In this document: one piece after another, positions 34,591 through 43,540 of the stretch
Position numbering within the stretch: the stretch's first letter is position 1
How the letters are laid out: each line of letters opens with the position of its first letter
NCBI RefSeq assembly: GCF_001184025.1
Contig: NZ_BBYG01000018.1
Coordinates: 124,001 to 188,000 of the forward strand
DNA: 64,000 bases
Origin: Streptomyces maremycinicus
GTDB lineage: Bacteria; Actinomycetota; Actinomycetes; Streptomycetales; Streptomycetaceae
Direction of reading: 5' to 3'
Position numbers and translations under genes: made by a program
The notes under the pieces: model-generated
The model's input: only the letters and a program-made list of their open reading frames with translations
What the model was told of the DNA's origin: nothing
The model's database searches: none

Positions 34591-34868
34591 GCACCGACGC
34601 TAGGCGGGACGGGTTCCCCGAAGAAGCGGCGGAAATGCCAGAGGCCGACGGGTTCTCGCCACCGCGCTCCACCAGTTCCCGGCCCACGCCCTGCACGTGC
34701 CCCACCCCACCCCCATCACCTCACCCGGACCCGCCTAGGCGTCCAGGCAGCCGCCGGGATCGGCGACCGCCGACAGCCACCGGCAGTCACCGGTAGCCGC
34801 TGGCAATCGCCCGTACTCAGGGAGGGGGCCGCGATGGCCGTGATCCGTCGTATGCCTACGCTCTTGCC

Positions 34869-35843
34869 ATGCACACCGTCGCCGTACTGGTCCTGGACGG
34901 GGTCGTCCCGTTCGATCTGTCCGCCCCGATCGACGCCTTCGGCTGGCCGCGGCTGCCCGACGGGCGCCCGGCGTACCGGGTCAAGGTCTGCTCGCCGTCC
35001 CCCGCCGGGGAGGTGAGCGCGGGGGCGTTCACCGTGCGAGCGCCGCACGGGCTGGAGGCCCTGGCCGAGGCGGACACGATCGTCCTGCCCGGGGTGACGG
35101 ACCCGCCGGACGAGCTGCCGATCGGCGTCGCGGAGGCCCTGCGGGACGCGGCGGCGCGCGGCACCCGGATCGCCTCGGTCTGCGTCGGCGCGTTCCTGTT
35201 CGCCGCGACGGGCCTGCTGGACGGCCTGCGCGCGACGACGCACTGGATCGCCGCGCGCGAACTGGCCGAGCGCTACCCGAAGGTGACGGTCGACCCGAAC
35301 GTCCTCTACGTCGACAACGGCCAGTTCCTCACCTCGGCGGGCGCCGCCGCGGCCCTCGACATGTGCCTGCACATGATCCGCTCCGACTACGGCTCGGCGG
35401 TCGCCGCGCAGGCGGCCAGGATGTCGGTCATGCCGCTGGAACGGGAGGGAGGCCAGGCCCAGTTCATCGTCCACGACCTGCCGCCCGCGCCCGCCGGGGC
35501 GACCCTCGAACCCGTGCTGGCCTGGCTGGAGGACAACTGCGGCCGGGAGGTGACGCTGGAGCAGATCGCCGGGCGGGCCGGCATGAGCACCCGCACCCTC
35601 AACCGCCGCTTCCGCGAACAGACCGGCACGACGCCGCTGCGCTGGCTGCACCGGGCGCGGGTACGGCGCGCGCAGTACCTGCTGGAATCGACGGCGTACC
35701 CGGTGGAACGCATCGCCACCCAGGCGGGTTTCGGCTCCCCGACGGCCTTCCGCGAACGCTTCCGCAAGGTGGTCGGCACCAGCCCCCAGGGATACCGAAG
35801 GGCGTTCCGGTCGGGGGAGGGCAGCGGCAGAGACGGGCGATGA
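34869..35843 (+). CDS. GlxA-type AraC-family transcriptional regulator
   Basis: 324 aa. The N-terminal DJ-1/PfpI-like domain has the nucleophile-elbow region 'RIASVCVGAFLFAATGLLDGLRATTHW'. The C-terminal AraC DNA-binding domain has two helix-turn-helices, 'EVTLEQIAGRAGMSTRTLNRRFREQTGTTPLRWLHRARVRRAQYLLE' and 'VERIATQAGFGSPTAFRERFRKVVGTSPQGYR'. This architecture is GlxA-like; such regulators respond to small molecules and govern catabolic or antibiotic genes. Its targets are not evident from the neighbours. Confidence 0.93.
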   Translation: MHTVAVLVLDGVVPFDLSAPIDAFGWPRLPDGRPAYRVKVCSPSPAGEVSAGAFTVRAPHGLEALAEADTIVLPGVTDPPDELPIGVAEALRDAAARGTRIASVCVGAFLFAATGLLDGLRATTHWIAARELAERYPKVTVDPNVLYVDNGQFLTSAGAAAALDMCLHMIRSDYGSAVAAQAARMSVMPLEREGGQAQFIVHDLPPAPAGATLEPVLAWLEDNCGREVTLEQIAGRAGMSTRTLNRRFREQTGTTPLRWLHRARVRRAQYLLESTAYPVERIATQAGFGSPTAFRERFRKVVGTSPQGYRRAFRSGEGSGRDGR

Positions 35844-35986
35844 CGGGGCGGGCGCAGGGGTGGGGAGAGGCCGCGAGAGGGACGGAAAGTGAGGCCGCGA
35901 CCCGAGAAGTGAAGATCGTATAAGGTGGCGCGCCGTGGCACGCGCAAAGGCGTGAACCGTGGAACGTACTCGGGGGAGACCTACAC

Positions 35987-36787
35987 GTGAACACCGGCAG
36001 CCCGGGCCGCTTCGGCGCGCTGCGCACCCTGCCCAACCCGCTCGCCGTCGCCTCGGCACTGGCCGAACCCTCCCGCGCCGACCGGGTGGACGACCCGACG
36101 GTGCGCGTCCTGGCCTGGGCCCGGACGGTGGTGGGGCTGGCGGCGACGGTCTGGCTGTTCATGGCGTACCCGCTGCGGGAGGGACGCGAGAAGTTCGTCC
36201 TGGACAAGCTGGAGGACCTGCTGATCGGCTGCGGGATCACCTTCGCCACGGCCTTCGTCGCCGTGACGGCGTTCATCGCCACGGCCCGCTCACCGCTCGG
36301 CCGGGTGTACGCGCGTCGCCTGCTGGGCCCGCTGCTGACCGTGTTCGCGATCGCGCTCGGTGCCGCGGTGTGCTGGTTCCTGGTCCGGCTGCTGAAGGGC
36401 GAGATCATCACGCTGTCCGACTTCGGCTACCACGGCATTCTCTTCAGCATCCTGCTGATCGTGGTCTTCTTCCTCGGCACCCTCGCCTGCGCCGCCGCGC
36501 TGCTCCTCGCGATCCCCGTGACCGTGCTGGCCCTGGTGTACGCCTTCAACTCCTGCTTCCGCCTCGGCGACGTCCACGACCTGCTGCCGGCCCTGATCTC
36601 CCCGCTGCTGGTCTGGTCGCTGTTCGGCCTGGGCATGGTCGACGACCCCGAGGTGGCCGCCCCGCCAGTCGTCCTCTACGGCTTCCTGGTGGGCGGCCCG
36701 CTGTCGGTGACGCTGCTGTCGGTGTGGGAGGTGCGGCGCCTGCGCCGCAGGCACGGGGTGACGCTGCGGTCGGCGCTGGGCCGGTAG
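35987..36787 (+). CDS. Multi-pass membrane protein, hypothetical
   Basis: 266 aa with six or so membrane segments, e.g. 'VVGLAATVWLFMAYPL', 'CGITFATAFVAVTAFIA', 'LLGPLLTVFAIALGAAVCWFLV' and 'ILFSILLIVVFFLGTLACAAALLLAIPVTVLALVYAF'. Start GTG 35987 has GGGGGAGA 8 bp upstream. No family is recognised. It is alone between the GlxA regulator and a convergent small gene, after a lower-GC leader (35880-35960). Confidence 0.75.
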   Translation: MNTGSPGRFGALRTLPNPLAVASALAEPSRADRVDDPTVRVLAWARTVVGLAATVWLFMAYPLREGREKFVLDKLEDLLIGCGITFATAFVAVTAFIATARSPLGRVYARRLLGPLLTVFAIALGAAVCWFLVRLLKGEIITLSDFGYHGILFSILLIVVFFLGTLACAAALLLAIPVTVLALVYAFNSCFRLGDVHDLLPALISPLLVWSLFGLGMVDDPEVAAPPVVLYGFLVGGPLSVTLLSVWEVRRLRRRHGVTLRSALGR

Positions 36788-36875
36788 CCTCCCCGGCCCC
36801 GCCCGACCCGACCCGGCCCGCCCCCGCCTGACCCGCCCCGGCCCGCAGCCCAGGCCGGACGGACCGGCGTCGGCC

Positions 36876-37178
36876 TCAGCCTCGCCGGTCGGCGACCGCC
36901 CACGACGCGGCCGCGACCGCGCCCGCCACGCCGAACACCGACGGCCAGGCGCCGACCTTCTTCGCCAGCGGATGCGACCCCGCGAACGCGGCGACGTACG
37001 CGACGGTCAGCGCCCCTGCCGCCTTCCCGCCCGCCTGCCGCCGCCACTGCTGCGCGGCCGCGGCCCCCGCGACGGCGAGGACGGCCCCGCCCAGCGGCCG
37101 CTTCCTCGTCCACTGCGCCACGCCGTACCCACCGACCAGCCCACCCGCGGCGATCACCGCACCGGGAACCTTCGCCAT
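36876..37178 (-). CDS. Small membrane protein, 100 aa, hypothetical
   Basis: Gly/Ala-rich, with three or four short hydrophobic helices: 'GAVIAAGGLVGGYGVAQW', 'LGGAVLAVAGAAAAQQW' and 'GVAGAVAAASWAVADRRG'. A conserved hypothetical of Streptomyces type, function unknown. ATG 37178 is the natural start. It converges on the preceding membrane-protein gene across an 88-bp C-rich gap. Confidence 0.7.
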   Translation of the reverse strand: MAKVPGAVIAAGGLVGGYGVAQWTRKRPLGGAVLAVAGAAAAQQWRRQAGGKAAGALTVAYVAAFAGSHPLAKKVGAWPSVFGVAGAVAAASWAVADRRG

Positions 37179-37570
37179 GTCTGCCAGCCTGCCTTCTCGT
37201 CCGTCCTGTCTGCTGCCGCGAGGCTAACGCGCGACCGTGGCCGCCCGGCAAAACTGAGCCGAGGCCTGTCAAGTCCCCGGGTCCCCGAGCTGCCGCCCGT
37301 CCGGGAAGGTCACCCGGCCGCCTGCTCGTCCGCATGAGGCACGTGACGCGCGCCTGAGCCATGCGTGACGCTCGATCGTCCGGTGCCGGATCCTCCGGTA
37401 CCGGACGGAAGGACTCGGCTGACATACCTCCCGGCCCCGGCGGGCATAGCCCTCTGTGCCAGATCTGCGGCGGGGGGACAGCCGTCGCCATGGACAGGTC
37501 CTCTGCCTGGGGGGCGTGGACCGGACAGCGTACGGCGGACGGCGTGCAGTCATCTGGGGGAGGAACTCGT
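37179..37570. promoter_or_regulatory. Intergenic region before the dehydrogenase gene
   Basis: 392 bp without a convincing gene; a frame in the dehydrogenase direction is open but has no ribosome site. GGGGGAGGA at 37557-37565 is the dehydrogenase ribosome site. The synteny-poor accessory stretch appears to begin here. Confidence 0.4.
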
Positions 37571-38860
37571 ATGAGCACGACTGACGACGGGGAACTGTGC
37601 ATCTGGGGCCTCGGGCTCATCGGCTACACGCTCGCCGGCGCTCTCGCCAGGGCCGGCCGGCACTGTGTGGTGATGGACGTCGACCCCGAGCGGGTCGCCA
37701 GGCTCAACCGAGGCGAACGGCCCTTCCACCATCTCCCCTACCTGCCCGACGACTTCGGTGCCGAGACGCTCCGCGGTGCACTGCGCGCCACCACCGAGGC
37801 GGCCGATGTGCTCGAGCCCGGCCACGCCGTGCACATCCTGTGTGTGCCCACCGAAGCCGACGGTGTCATCGACGCGTCCGCTCTGCACGATGTTGTCATG
37901 CGCCTGGCGGCAGGTGCGCGGGCCCGGCCGCTCTACCTGATCATCGAGTCGACCATCGCGCCGGTCTGGCTCGACTCCGTGGTCCACCACGTGTTCGGTG
38001 AGGCCGGATGGCGGCGTGGCGTGGACTACCACGTCGGGGTGTCCCCGCGCCGGGACTGGCTGACGGACCGGGAGCGCGACATGGCCTCCACGCCGAAGGT
38101 CATCGGCGGGGAGGGTCCCGAGATCGTCACGTTGATGAGACGCCTGTACACGGCCGTCTGCGACGAGGTGTTCGAGGCCCGGGACGCCCGGCACGCCGCC
38201 ATGGTCAAGGTGGTCGAGAACTACTTCCGGTACCGCGACATCCTGCTGGCCAGTGAACTCAGCTTGATGCTGCCGGACTTCGACATGGCGGAGATCCTGC
38301 GTCTCGCGGCGACGAAGTGGAACATGGACCTCTACCACCCTTCGTTCGGGATCGGCGGCTACTGCGTCCCCCTCGCCAAGGACTATCTGGGCACGGAGCC
38401 GCAGGCTCAGGGTGCCGTGGCCGACTTCGAGCGCGGGGAGAAGGACCTCTTCGCCACGCTTCGCAGGACGGTGTGGCGGCACGGGCCCGTAGGCCGAGCG
38501 GCGGTGCTGGGCATCGCGTACGCCCCCGACATGAAGATCCACACACGGTCTCCGTCGCTCGAGCTGATCCATGACATGCGGGAGCGGGGGGTGGAGCTGT
38601 ACGCACACGACCCGCTGTACCCACCGTCCGAGATCCGAGCGATCACCGGCGCTCGCCCCCTGAGCTTCCCGGGGGATCTGCGGTTGTGCGACACCGTGGT
38701 CCTGATGACCGGGCACACGCTCTACCGGACCGTGGACGACGCCACACTGCGGGCGAACCTGGCCGATACAGTGCAGATTTTCGACAACCACGGGACATGG
38801 CGGCAAAGGGAGTTCGGCGATGGCACCCGCTACCTTGAGGTGGGCGGCCGGCACTTCTAG
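37571..38860 (+). CDS. UDP-glucose/GDP-mannose dehydrogenase family protein
   Basis: A nucleotide-sugar dehydrogenase, 429 aa, which in this family oxidises a UDP- or GDP-hexose to the uronic acid with 2 NAD+. The NAD motif 'IWGLGLIGYTLAGALARAGR' starts at residue 11. The middle dimer helix region holds 'HAAMVKVVENYFRYRDILLASELSLM'. The catalytic Cys is Cys265 in 'GIGGYCVPLAKDY', a divergent form of the usual GG-x-C-x-P-K-D. The C-terminal UDP-binding domain begins 'VGRAAVLGIAYAPDMKIHTRSPSLELIHDM'. The substrate is unknown. Its TAG is followed in frame by the Nudix-like coding sequence. Confidence 0.88.
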   Translation: MSTTDDGELCIWGLGLIGYTLAGALARAGRHCVVMDVDPERVARLNRGERPFHHLPYLPDDFGAETLRGALRATTEAADVLEPGHAVHILCVPTEADGVIDASALHDVVMRLAAGARARPLYLIIESTIAPVWLDSVVHHVFGEAGWRRGVDYHVGVSPRRDWLTDRERDMASTPKVIGGEGPEIVTLMRRLYTAVCDEVFEARDARHAAMVKVVENYFRYRDILLASELSLMLPDFDMAEILRLAATKWNMDLYHPSFGIGGYCVPLAKDYLGTEPQAQGAVADFERGEKDLFATLRRTVWRHGPVGRAAVLGIAYAPDMKIHTRSPSLELIHDMRERGVELYAHDPLYPPSEIRAITGARPLSFPGDLRLCDTVVLMTGHTLYRTVDDATLRANLADTVQIFDNHGTWRQREFGDGTRYLEVGGRHF

Positions 38861-38932
38861 ATCCGGCTCGCCGACGATCTCCTTCCGGACACGGGCCGCG
38901 TCCGGGTACAGAAGACCCAGTACTCGGCTCAC

Positions 38933-39595
38933 GTGGTCACCAACCTGCTCGGAGAGGTGATGCTGCGGGAGCAGCGGCGTCGCCGTGAACTGGTCTCCAC
39001 CGAAGCGGTGCTCCTGCGCAACGGCACGATCCCGCGGCTGCGCTACAGCAATTGCTCCAACCACCTCGGGGTCGACGTCGTGGCCGTGACCTCCGGTGGC
39101 CGTGTTGTGCTGACCCTTCAGGGGGACAAGAACGATACGAACCAGGGCATGCTGGCCGCCTCGGGCAGCGGTTCCATGGACTGGAAGGATCTGCGGCGCT
39201 GCCCGGATCTCCTGCGGCTGGTCAAGAGCACCATGCTGCGCGAGATGTCGGAGGAACTCGGCCTGCGCAGCCGGGACGCGGTCGGCTTCGGTGATGTCCG
39301 GGTCCTGCGGTACGTCCGTGTCACCAACTGGGGCGGCAAACCGCAGTTCTGCGGCGTCGCGCGCCTCGGCGACGTGAGCGAGGAGGTGCGGGGCATCGAA
39401 CGCCGCTACCACCGCGACCACTTCAGCATCGACTTCGATCCGGAGGGCGGCCCCCTCGCGTTCGCGAGGACGGTGCGAGGCTACGTGGACGAGCACGCCA
39501 AGCGTGTCTCCTTCCCCCTGTACGAGACCCTCGACGTGCTCTGCGGCTGGCTGGAGCGGGACGCGGACGCCTGGCCCTGGCTGATGCGGAGGTGA
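38933..39595 (+). CDS. Nudix-like protein
   Basis: 220 aa from GTG 38933. The Nudix box is partly kept: 'LREMSEELGL' (Arg103-Glu104, Glu107-Glu108, Gly110) matches RE-x2-EE-x-G, but the upstream G-x5-E part is not clear. 'RVVLTLQGDKNDTNQGMLAASGSGSMDW' would form the substrate side. Coding-like sequence (LADDLLPDTGRVRVQKTQY) continues upstream in the same frame right back to the dehydrogenase TAG, with no start codon and no ribosome site before GTG 38933. The true N-terminus is therefore in doubt. It probably works with the dehydrogenase on a nucleotide derivative. Confidence 0.7.
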   Translation: MVTNLLGEVMLREQRRRRELVSTEAVLLRNGTIPRLRYSNCSNHLGVDVVAVTSGGRVVLTLQGDKNDTNQGMLAASGSGSMDWKDLRRCPDLLRLVKSTMLREMSEELGLRSRDAVGFGDVRVLRYVRVTNWGGKPQFCGVARLGDVSEEVRGIERRYHRDHFSIDFDPEGGPLAFARTVRGYVDEHAKRVSFPLYETLDVLCGWLERDADAWPWLMRR

Positions 39596-39699
39596 CGGTG
39601 GCCGGCTCCCTCAGCGCCGAGGCACGCGAAGGTGCGGCGAGGGGCCGGTACACCGGAGTCGCGGCCCGCCCGCGCCCGTTGGTTCCGGCCCCCCCCGGC

Positions 39700-40824
39700 C
39701 TAGCTCCGCCCCGCCCGCCGTCGCTCTCCAGGTTCCTCGCCGCGCTTGTCCACGACGGCGCGTTCCAGCACCGCGCTGGTGTCGGAGACCGTCCCCGCCC
39801 GGGCGCGCTCGGTGTCCCGGGTGAAGACGGTGCGTACGCCGAGGTATTCGAGCGTGCCGGGGTCGAAGATCCACTCGGTGCGGGTGCCGTGCCGGGTGTC
39901 CTCGCGGGCGATGGCGATGCCGTGCCGGCCGACGGCGTCCACCGCGTCCGCCACCTCGGTCACACCGGGGATCCGGGCGGTGGCCCGGTAGAAGGCGGCA
40001 GCGGTCGCGGACGGCATGATCTGCTCACCGATGAGATCGCCGATCCGCCCGAAGACCTCCTGGTCCCTGTCCTCCCCCCGCTCGGCGGGAGTGTCGGCGT
40101 AGAGCAGCTTGAGCAGCGCCCCGGGATCGGTGGGCAGCGAGGCGAGCCAGGCGTAGGTGGGCCGGTCGAACCCGGCCGGTACCGCGGCGTCCTCCGGATC
40201 CGTACCGTCGGGCACGCCGACCTCGATCGGCCAGTCCTGCCCGTACTCACGGATCAACCCGACGTCGGTCACGGGCCCCTGCCGCTGCGAGAACCACACC
40301 TGCCGCTCGTGCATCTTCCCGAGCTCGACGGGCCCGTCGAAGACACCCTCGTTCCCGGCACTCCTGCTGCGCACGTACACGAACTGGCCGTCGCCCACGG
40401 GTTCTACGTCCGTGCGCAGCGCGACGGCGGCGATACGGTCGAGGGTCACGACGGCGCCACGGCTCCCGCCCGCCGTGCCGCTCGCACCGGACCGGGCCCC
40501 CGCCGTACCCCCGTCGTCCCGTCCCGCCCCGGTCCCGACGGTGAGCCCGGCGGCCAGAGCGAGGACGACGGCGGCGGCGACGGATCCGGCGACGAGAACG
40601 GGCCGCGCAAGCCGCGGTCGAGGCCGCACCGGCACCCCGGCCTCGCCTCTCCGCTGATCGCGCTTCTCCTGGTCGCGGTCGATGAGCTGCATCAGAACGT
40701 CCTTGTGATGAGAGCGACGCCCGGGAGGCAGCACCTGCTCGACGGAACCGGACGGCAACAGCCTTGCCAGTTCCTTGAGTTCCGCGCGCTCCTCCTGCTC
40801 GGCCCCGGGGGGAACGGCGTTCAT
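39700..40824 (-). CDS. CU044_5270-type protein, sigma-factor partner
   Basis: 374 aa, single-pass. The cytoplasmic N-terminus ('ELKELARLLPSGSVEQVLPPGRRSHHKDVLMQLIDRD') precedes one membrane segment (about 74-93, PVLVAGSVAAAVVLALAAGL). A large extracytoplasmic domain follows with 'GALLKLLYADT' and 'EWIFDPGTLEYLGVRTVF'. This matches the CU044_5270 family, which sits next to ECF sigma genes in actinobacteria and may sense envelope signals or act like an anti-sigma factor (family inference). It overlaps the sigma gene by 4 bp (ATGA), so translation is coupled. Confidence 0.88.
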   Translation of the reverse strand: MNAVPPGAEQEERAELKELARLLPSGSVEQVLPPGRRSHHKDVLMQLIDRDQEKRDQRRGEAGVPVRPRPRLARPVLVAGSVAAAVVLALAAGLTVGTGAGRDDGGTAGARSGASGTAGGSRGAVVTLDRIAAVALRTDVEPVGDGQFVYVRSRSAGNEGVFDGPVELGKMHERQVWFSQRQGPVTDVGLIREYGQDWPIEVGVPDGTDPEDAAVPAGFDRPTYAWLASLPTDPGALLKLLYADTPAERGEDRDQEVFGRIGDLIGEQIMPSATAAAFYRATARIPGVTEVADAVDAVGRHGIAIAREDTRHGTRTEWIFDPGTLEYLGVRTVFTRDTERARAGTVSDTSAVLERAVVDKRGEEPGERRRAGRS

Positions 40825-41708
40825 CGGGCTTCCTCCTGAATGGGCAGGACCGCGAACGCGGCCTCACTCTCTACCTCTCCGCGACGCGAACGGGGTTCCG
40901 TGCGTCCTTCCGTGCGTCCGTCCGTACGTCCGGCCGCATGTCCGTCCGCACCGCTGTGCGCATGTCCGTCCGTACGGCTGTGCGCACGTCCGTCCGTACG
41001 GCTGTCCCTAGGTCCGTCCGTACGGCTGTCCCTAGGTCCGTCCGAACGTCCGTCGGCACGACCGTCCGTGCGTCCTTCCGTGAGCCCTTCGGCACGAGTC
41101 CCCGTACGCCCGCGCCCGGACTGCCGCGTCTCCCGCTCGACGGTCTCCCGAAGCCGGGCCCGCGCCCGCGACAACCGCGACCGCACGGTCCCCACCGGCA
41201 CGCCGAGCGCCTCGGCGGCCTGCGCGTAGTCGAGCCCGCCCCACACGCACAGGGCGATGACCTCCCGCTCGTGCCGCCGCAACCGCCCGAGCACCCGCCG
41301 CACTTCGGCGAGCCGGCGGGTGTCGTCGATCCGCCCGACGACGTCCTCGGCGAAGTCCTCGACGGCATCCTCGGCCCTGGGCCCGCTCTCGGCCCGCCGG
41401 GCGAGGAAGGCGAGCCGCCGCCGAAGACTCCGGTCGGCGTTGCGCGCCTTGTTGGTGGCGATCCCGAACAACCAGGGCCGCAACGACCCGCCCCCGACCT
41501 CCACGGCCCCGCGCCCCCGCCAGGCGGCGAGGAACGTCTCCGACATGACCTCCTCCGCGACGGACCAGTCACCGGTCAGCCGCAGCGCATGGTGGTACAC
41601 GGCCGTCGCGTACGACTCGTAGAGCTCGGCGAACGCCGCCCGCTCCCCGCCCCGCACCCGCGCCCGCAGCCGTCCGTCGTCGTCATCACCGTCATCGTGG
41701 GAACTCAC
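40821..41708 (-). CDS. ECF sigma factor with repetitive C-terminal tail
   Basis: 295 aa. Sigma-2 region: 'AFAELYESYATAVYHHALRLTGDWSVAEEVMSETFLAAWRG'. Sigma-4: 'LRRHEREVIALCVWGGLDYAQAAEALGVPVGTVRSRLSRARARLRE'. The final 95 residues are a tail of charged DSRTDGPR/HSRTDGRA octapeptide units encoded by four 24-bp repeats (40940-41035 on the plus strand) plus degenerate copies. Without the tail the protein is a normal-length ECF factor. It is the first gene of a pair with the membrane partner protein. Confidence 0.92.
   Translation of the reverse strand: MSSHDDGDDDDGRLRARVRGGERAAFAELYESYATAVYHHALRLTGDWSVAEEVMSETFLAAWRGRGAVEVGGGSLRPWLFGIATNKARNADRSLRRRLAFLARRAESGPRAEDAVEDFAEDVVGRIDDTRRLAEVRRVLGRLRRHEREVIALCVWGGLDYAQAAEALGVPVGTVRSRLSRARARLRETVERETRQSGRGRTGTRAEGLTEGRTDGRADGRSDGPRDSRTDGPRDSRTDGRAHSRTDGHAHSGADGHAAGRTDGRTEGRTEPRSRRGEVESEAAFAVLPIQEEAR
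40940..41035. repeat. Four 24-bp tandem repeats inside the sigma-factor gene
   Basis: Units 40940-40963, 40964-40987, 40988-41011 and 41012-41035 all begin GTCCGTCCG; the last two are identical. Period 24 keeps the frame (8 codons), so unit number can change without killing the gene. Confidence 0.85.
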
Positions 41709-41778
41709 ACCTCTACCTCTCCGGGTGGAGACAGACGGTTCCAGTGGCGTAGATCACTTTCCTTCGGAGGTGGGGGGC

Positions 41779-42576
41779 CTACCAGGGCAGGGTCCCCGCC
41801 GCGTCGAGATACCCGCCGGTCGGGCCGTCGGGCCCCACCTGCGCCATCCGGACGACGATCTCAGCACCCTCCTCGACGCTCTGGACACCGGTGTTCCCGT
41901 TGAGGTCGGTCCTGGTGAAGCCGGGTTCGACCGCGTTGATCCGCATGCCCGGGAACGCCTTCGCGTACTGCACGGTGATCATGTTGACCGCCGTCTTCGA
42001 GGCCGGGTAGGCGACGCCCGGATAGCCGTACGCCGGCGTGCTCGCGTCGGTGACCCGGCTCAGGGACGCCAGTCCGCTGCTGACGTTGACGATGACGGGC
42101 GCGGGGGAGCGCCGCAGCAACGGCAGGAAGGCGTGGGTGACCCGCACCATGCCGAAGACGTTCGTCTCGAACACCTCCCGCATGTGCTCGGCGGTGACGT
42201 CCGCGGCCCCGACGATGCCGTTGTCGGCGCCCCGGCTCTCGATGCCCGCGTTGTTGATCAGCACATCCAGGCCGCCGTCGGCCTCGATGGCCTTGACCGC
42301 CGCCTCGACGGAGTCGTCGTCGGTGACGTCCAGCCGGACCCACCGCGCGCCCAGCCGCTCGGCGGCCCGTCGTCCGCGCTCGGCGTCCCGGCTGCCGACG
42401 TAGACGATGTGCCCCGCGCCGACGAGCCGCCGAGCGGTCTCGTACCCGAGCCCTTTGTTGCCCCCGGTGACGAGCGTCGTCGTGGCCACCGCGTCAGCCG
42501 TGCCCGTGCCCGCGTCGGTGTCCGTGTCGGTACTCGCGTGGTTCGTGTTGTTCGCGTGCTTCGTGTTCGCTGTCAT
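41779..42576 (-). CDS. Short-chain dehydrogenase/reductase
   Basis: A classical SDR of 265 aa. The NADP-binding motif is 'TLVTGGNKGLGYETARRL', the structural motif 'NNAG' is in 'DVLINNAGIES', and the catalytic Ser (NVSSGLAS) precedes Tyr and Lys in 'YPASKTA'. The C-terminus has 'INAVEPGFTRTDLNGNTG', as in this branch. The first 30 residues are a Thr/Asp-rich, probably disordered arm. It is divergent from an XRE regulator that probably controls it, a very common Streptomyces pair. The substrate is unknown. Confidence 0.92.
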   Translation of the reverse strand: MTANTKHANNTNHASTDTDTDAGTGTADAVATTTLVTGGNKGLGYETARRLVGAGHIVYVGSRDAERGRRAAERLGARWVRLDVTDDDSVEAAVKAIEADGGLDVLINNAGIESRGADNGIVGAADVTAEHMREVFETNVFGMVRVTHAFLPLLRRSPAPVIVNVSSGLASLSRVTDASTPAYGYPGVAYPASKTAVNMITVQYAKAFPGMRINAVEPGFTRTDLNGNTGVQSVEEGAEIVVRMAQVGPDGPTGGYLDAAGTLPW

Positions 42577-42621
42577 GCCCCCAGGCTCCGACCGGGGGCG
42601 GGGGACAGCCAGGAGTCCTGC

Positions 42622-42648
42622 CTTCCTGGGACTGCCGGTACCAGGAAG
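42622..42648. promoter_or_regulatory. Inverted repeat between SDR and XRE regulator
   Basis: CTTCCTGG (42622-42629) and CCAGGAAG (42641-42648) flank an 11-bp spacer. It sits between the divergent starts, so it is a candidate operator for the XRE regulator. Confidence 0.6.
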
Positions 42649-42677
42649 ACCCGGCCGGGGCGATGCACAGTGGAGGC

Positions 42678-43514
42678 ATGGCGAGCACGGAGTTCGGGCG
42701 TACGGTACGACGGTGGCGGGACCGGGTCGCTCCCGAGGCGGCGGGCCTGCCCTCGGGCGGCCACCGGCGCGCCCCCGGCCTGCGCCGCGAGGAACTGGCG
42801 ATGCTGGCGGGCATCTCGGTCGACTACGTCACCCGCCTCGAACAGGGCCGGGCGGAGAACCCGTCGGAGCAGGTCGTCGAGGCCCTCGGGCGGGCCCTGC
42901 GTGTCGCCCCGGCCGAGCGCGAGCACCTGTTCCACCTCGCCGGTCTCGTACCGCCCGGCCGGGGCACGGTACCGGCGTACATCGCACCGAGCGTCCACCG
43001 GATGCTGGACCGTCTGACCGGCACCCCGGTGGCGGTCTCGGACGCCTCCTGGACGCTCCTCCTCACCAACCCGCTCTACACGGCCCTCATGGGCGAACGG
43101 CACGGCCGCGAGCGCAACGGCGCCTGGCGCGCGTTCCTCGGCCCGAACGACCGCGTCCGCCACACACCGGAGTCCCGCAGGGCCCTGGAGGCCGCGGTGG
43201 CCGCCGACCTGCGCACGGCGGCGGGCCGCTACCCCGCGGACCGGCGTCTGCGTCAGCTCATCGCGGACCTGCGGACGAACAGCGCCCGCTTCGCCGAACT
43301 CTGGGACTCCGGAGCCGTCGGCCACCACGAGGCCTCCCGCAAGACGATCGACCACCCCCAGGTGGGCCCCCTCACCCTGGACTGCGACGTCCTCACCGTC
43401 GCCGGCACCGACCTCCGCATCATGATCTACACCGCCGAACCGGGCACGGAGGACGCGCAACGCCTGGACCTCCTGGCGGTACTGGGCCCGCAGCCGGTCA
43501 TCACGCCGTCCTGA
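42678..43514 (+). CDS. XRE-family regulator with MmyB-type ligand domain
   Basis: 278 aa. The N-terminal helix-turn-helix reads 'RRAPGLRREELAMLAGISVDYVTRLEQGRAENPSEQVVEALGRAL'. The C-terminus is the MmyB-like PAS-type domain, 'ASWTLLLTNPLYTALMGE' onwards with 'ADLRTNSARFAELWDSGAVGHHEASRKTIDHPQVGPLTLDCDVL'. Members bind fatty-acid-like ligands in one known structure and usually repress a divergent SDR gene. ATG 42678 has GGAGG only 2 bp away, so ATG 42663 or a leaderless start is possible. Confidence 0.92.
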   Translation: MASTEFGRTVRRWRDRVAPEAAGLPSGGHRRAPGLRREELAMLAGISVDYVTRLEQGRAENPSEQVVEALGRALRVAPAEREHLFHLAGLVPPGRGTVPAYIAPSVHRMLDRLTGTPVAVSDASWTLLLTNPLYTALMGERHGRERNGAWRAFLGPNDRVRHTPESRRALEAAVAADLRTAAGRYPADRRLRQLIADLRTNSARFAELWDSGAVGHHEASRKTIDHPQVGPLTLDCDVLTVAGTDLRIMIYTAEPGTEDAQRLDLLAVLGPQPVITPS

Positions 43515-43540
43515 CGGTCCCGGCGGTAGGGTCGGCCCAC

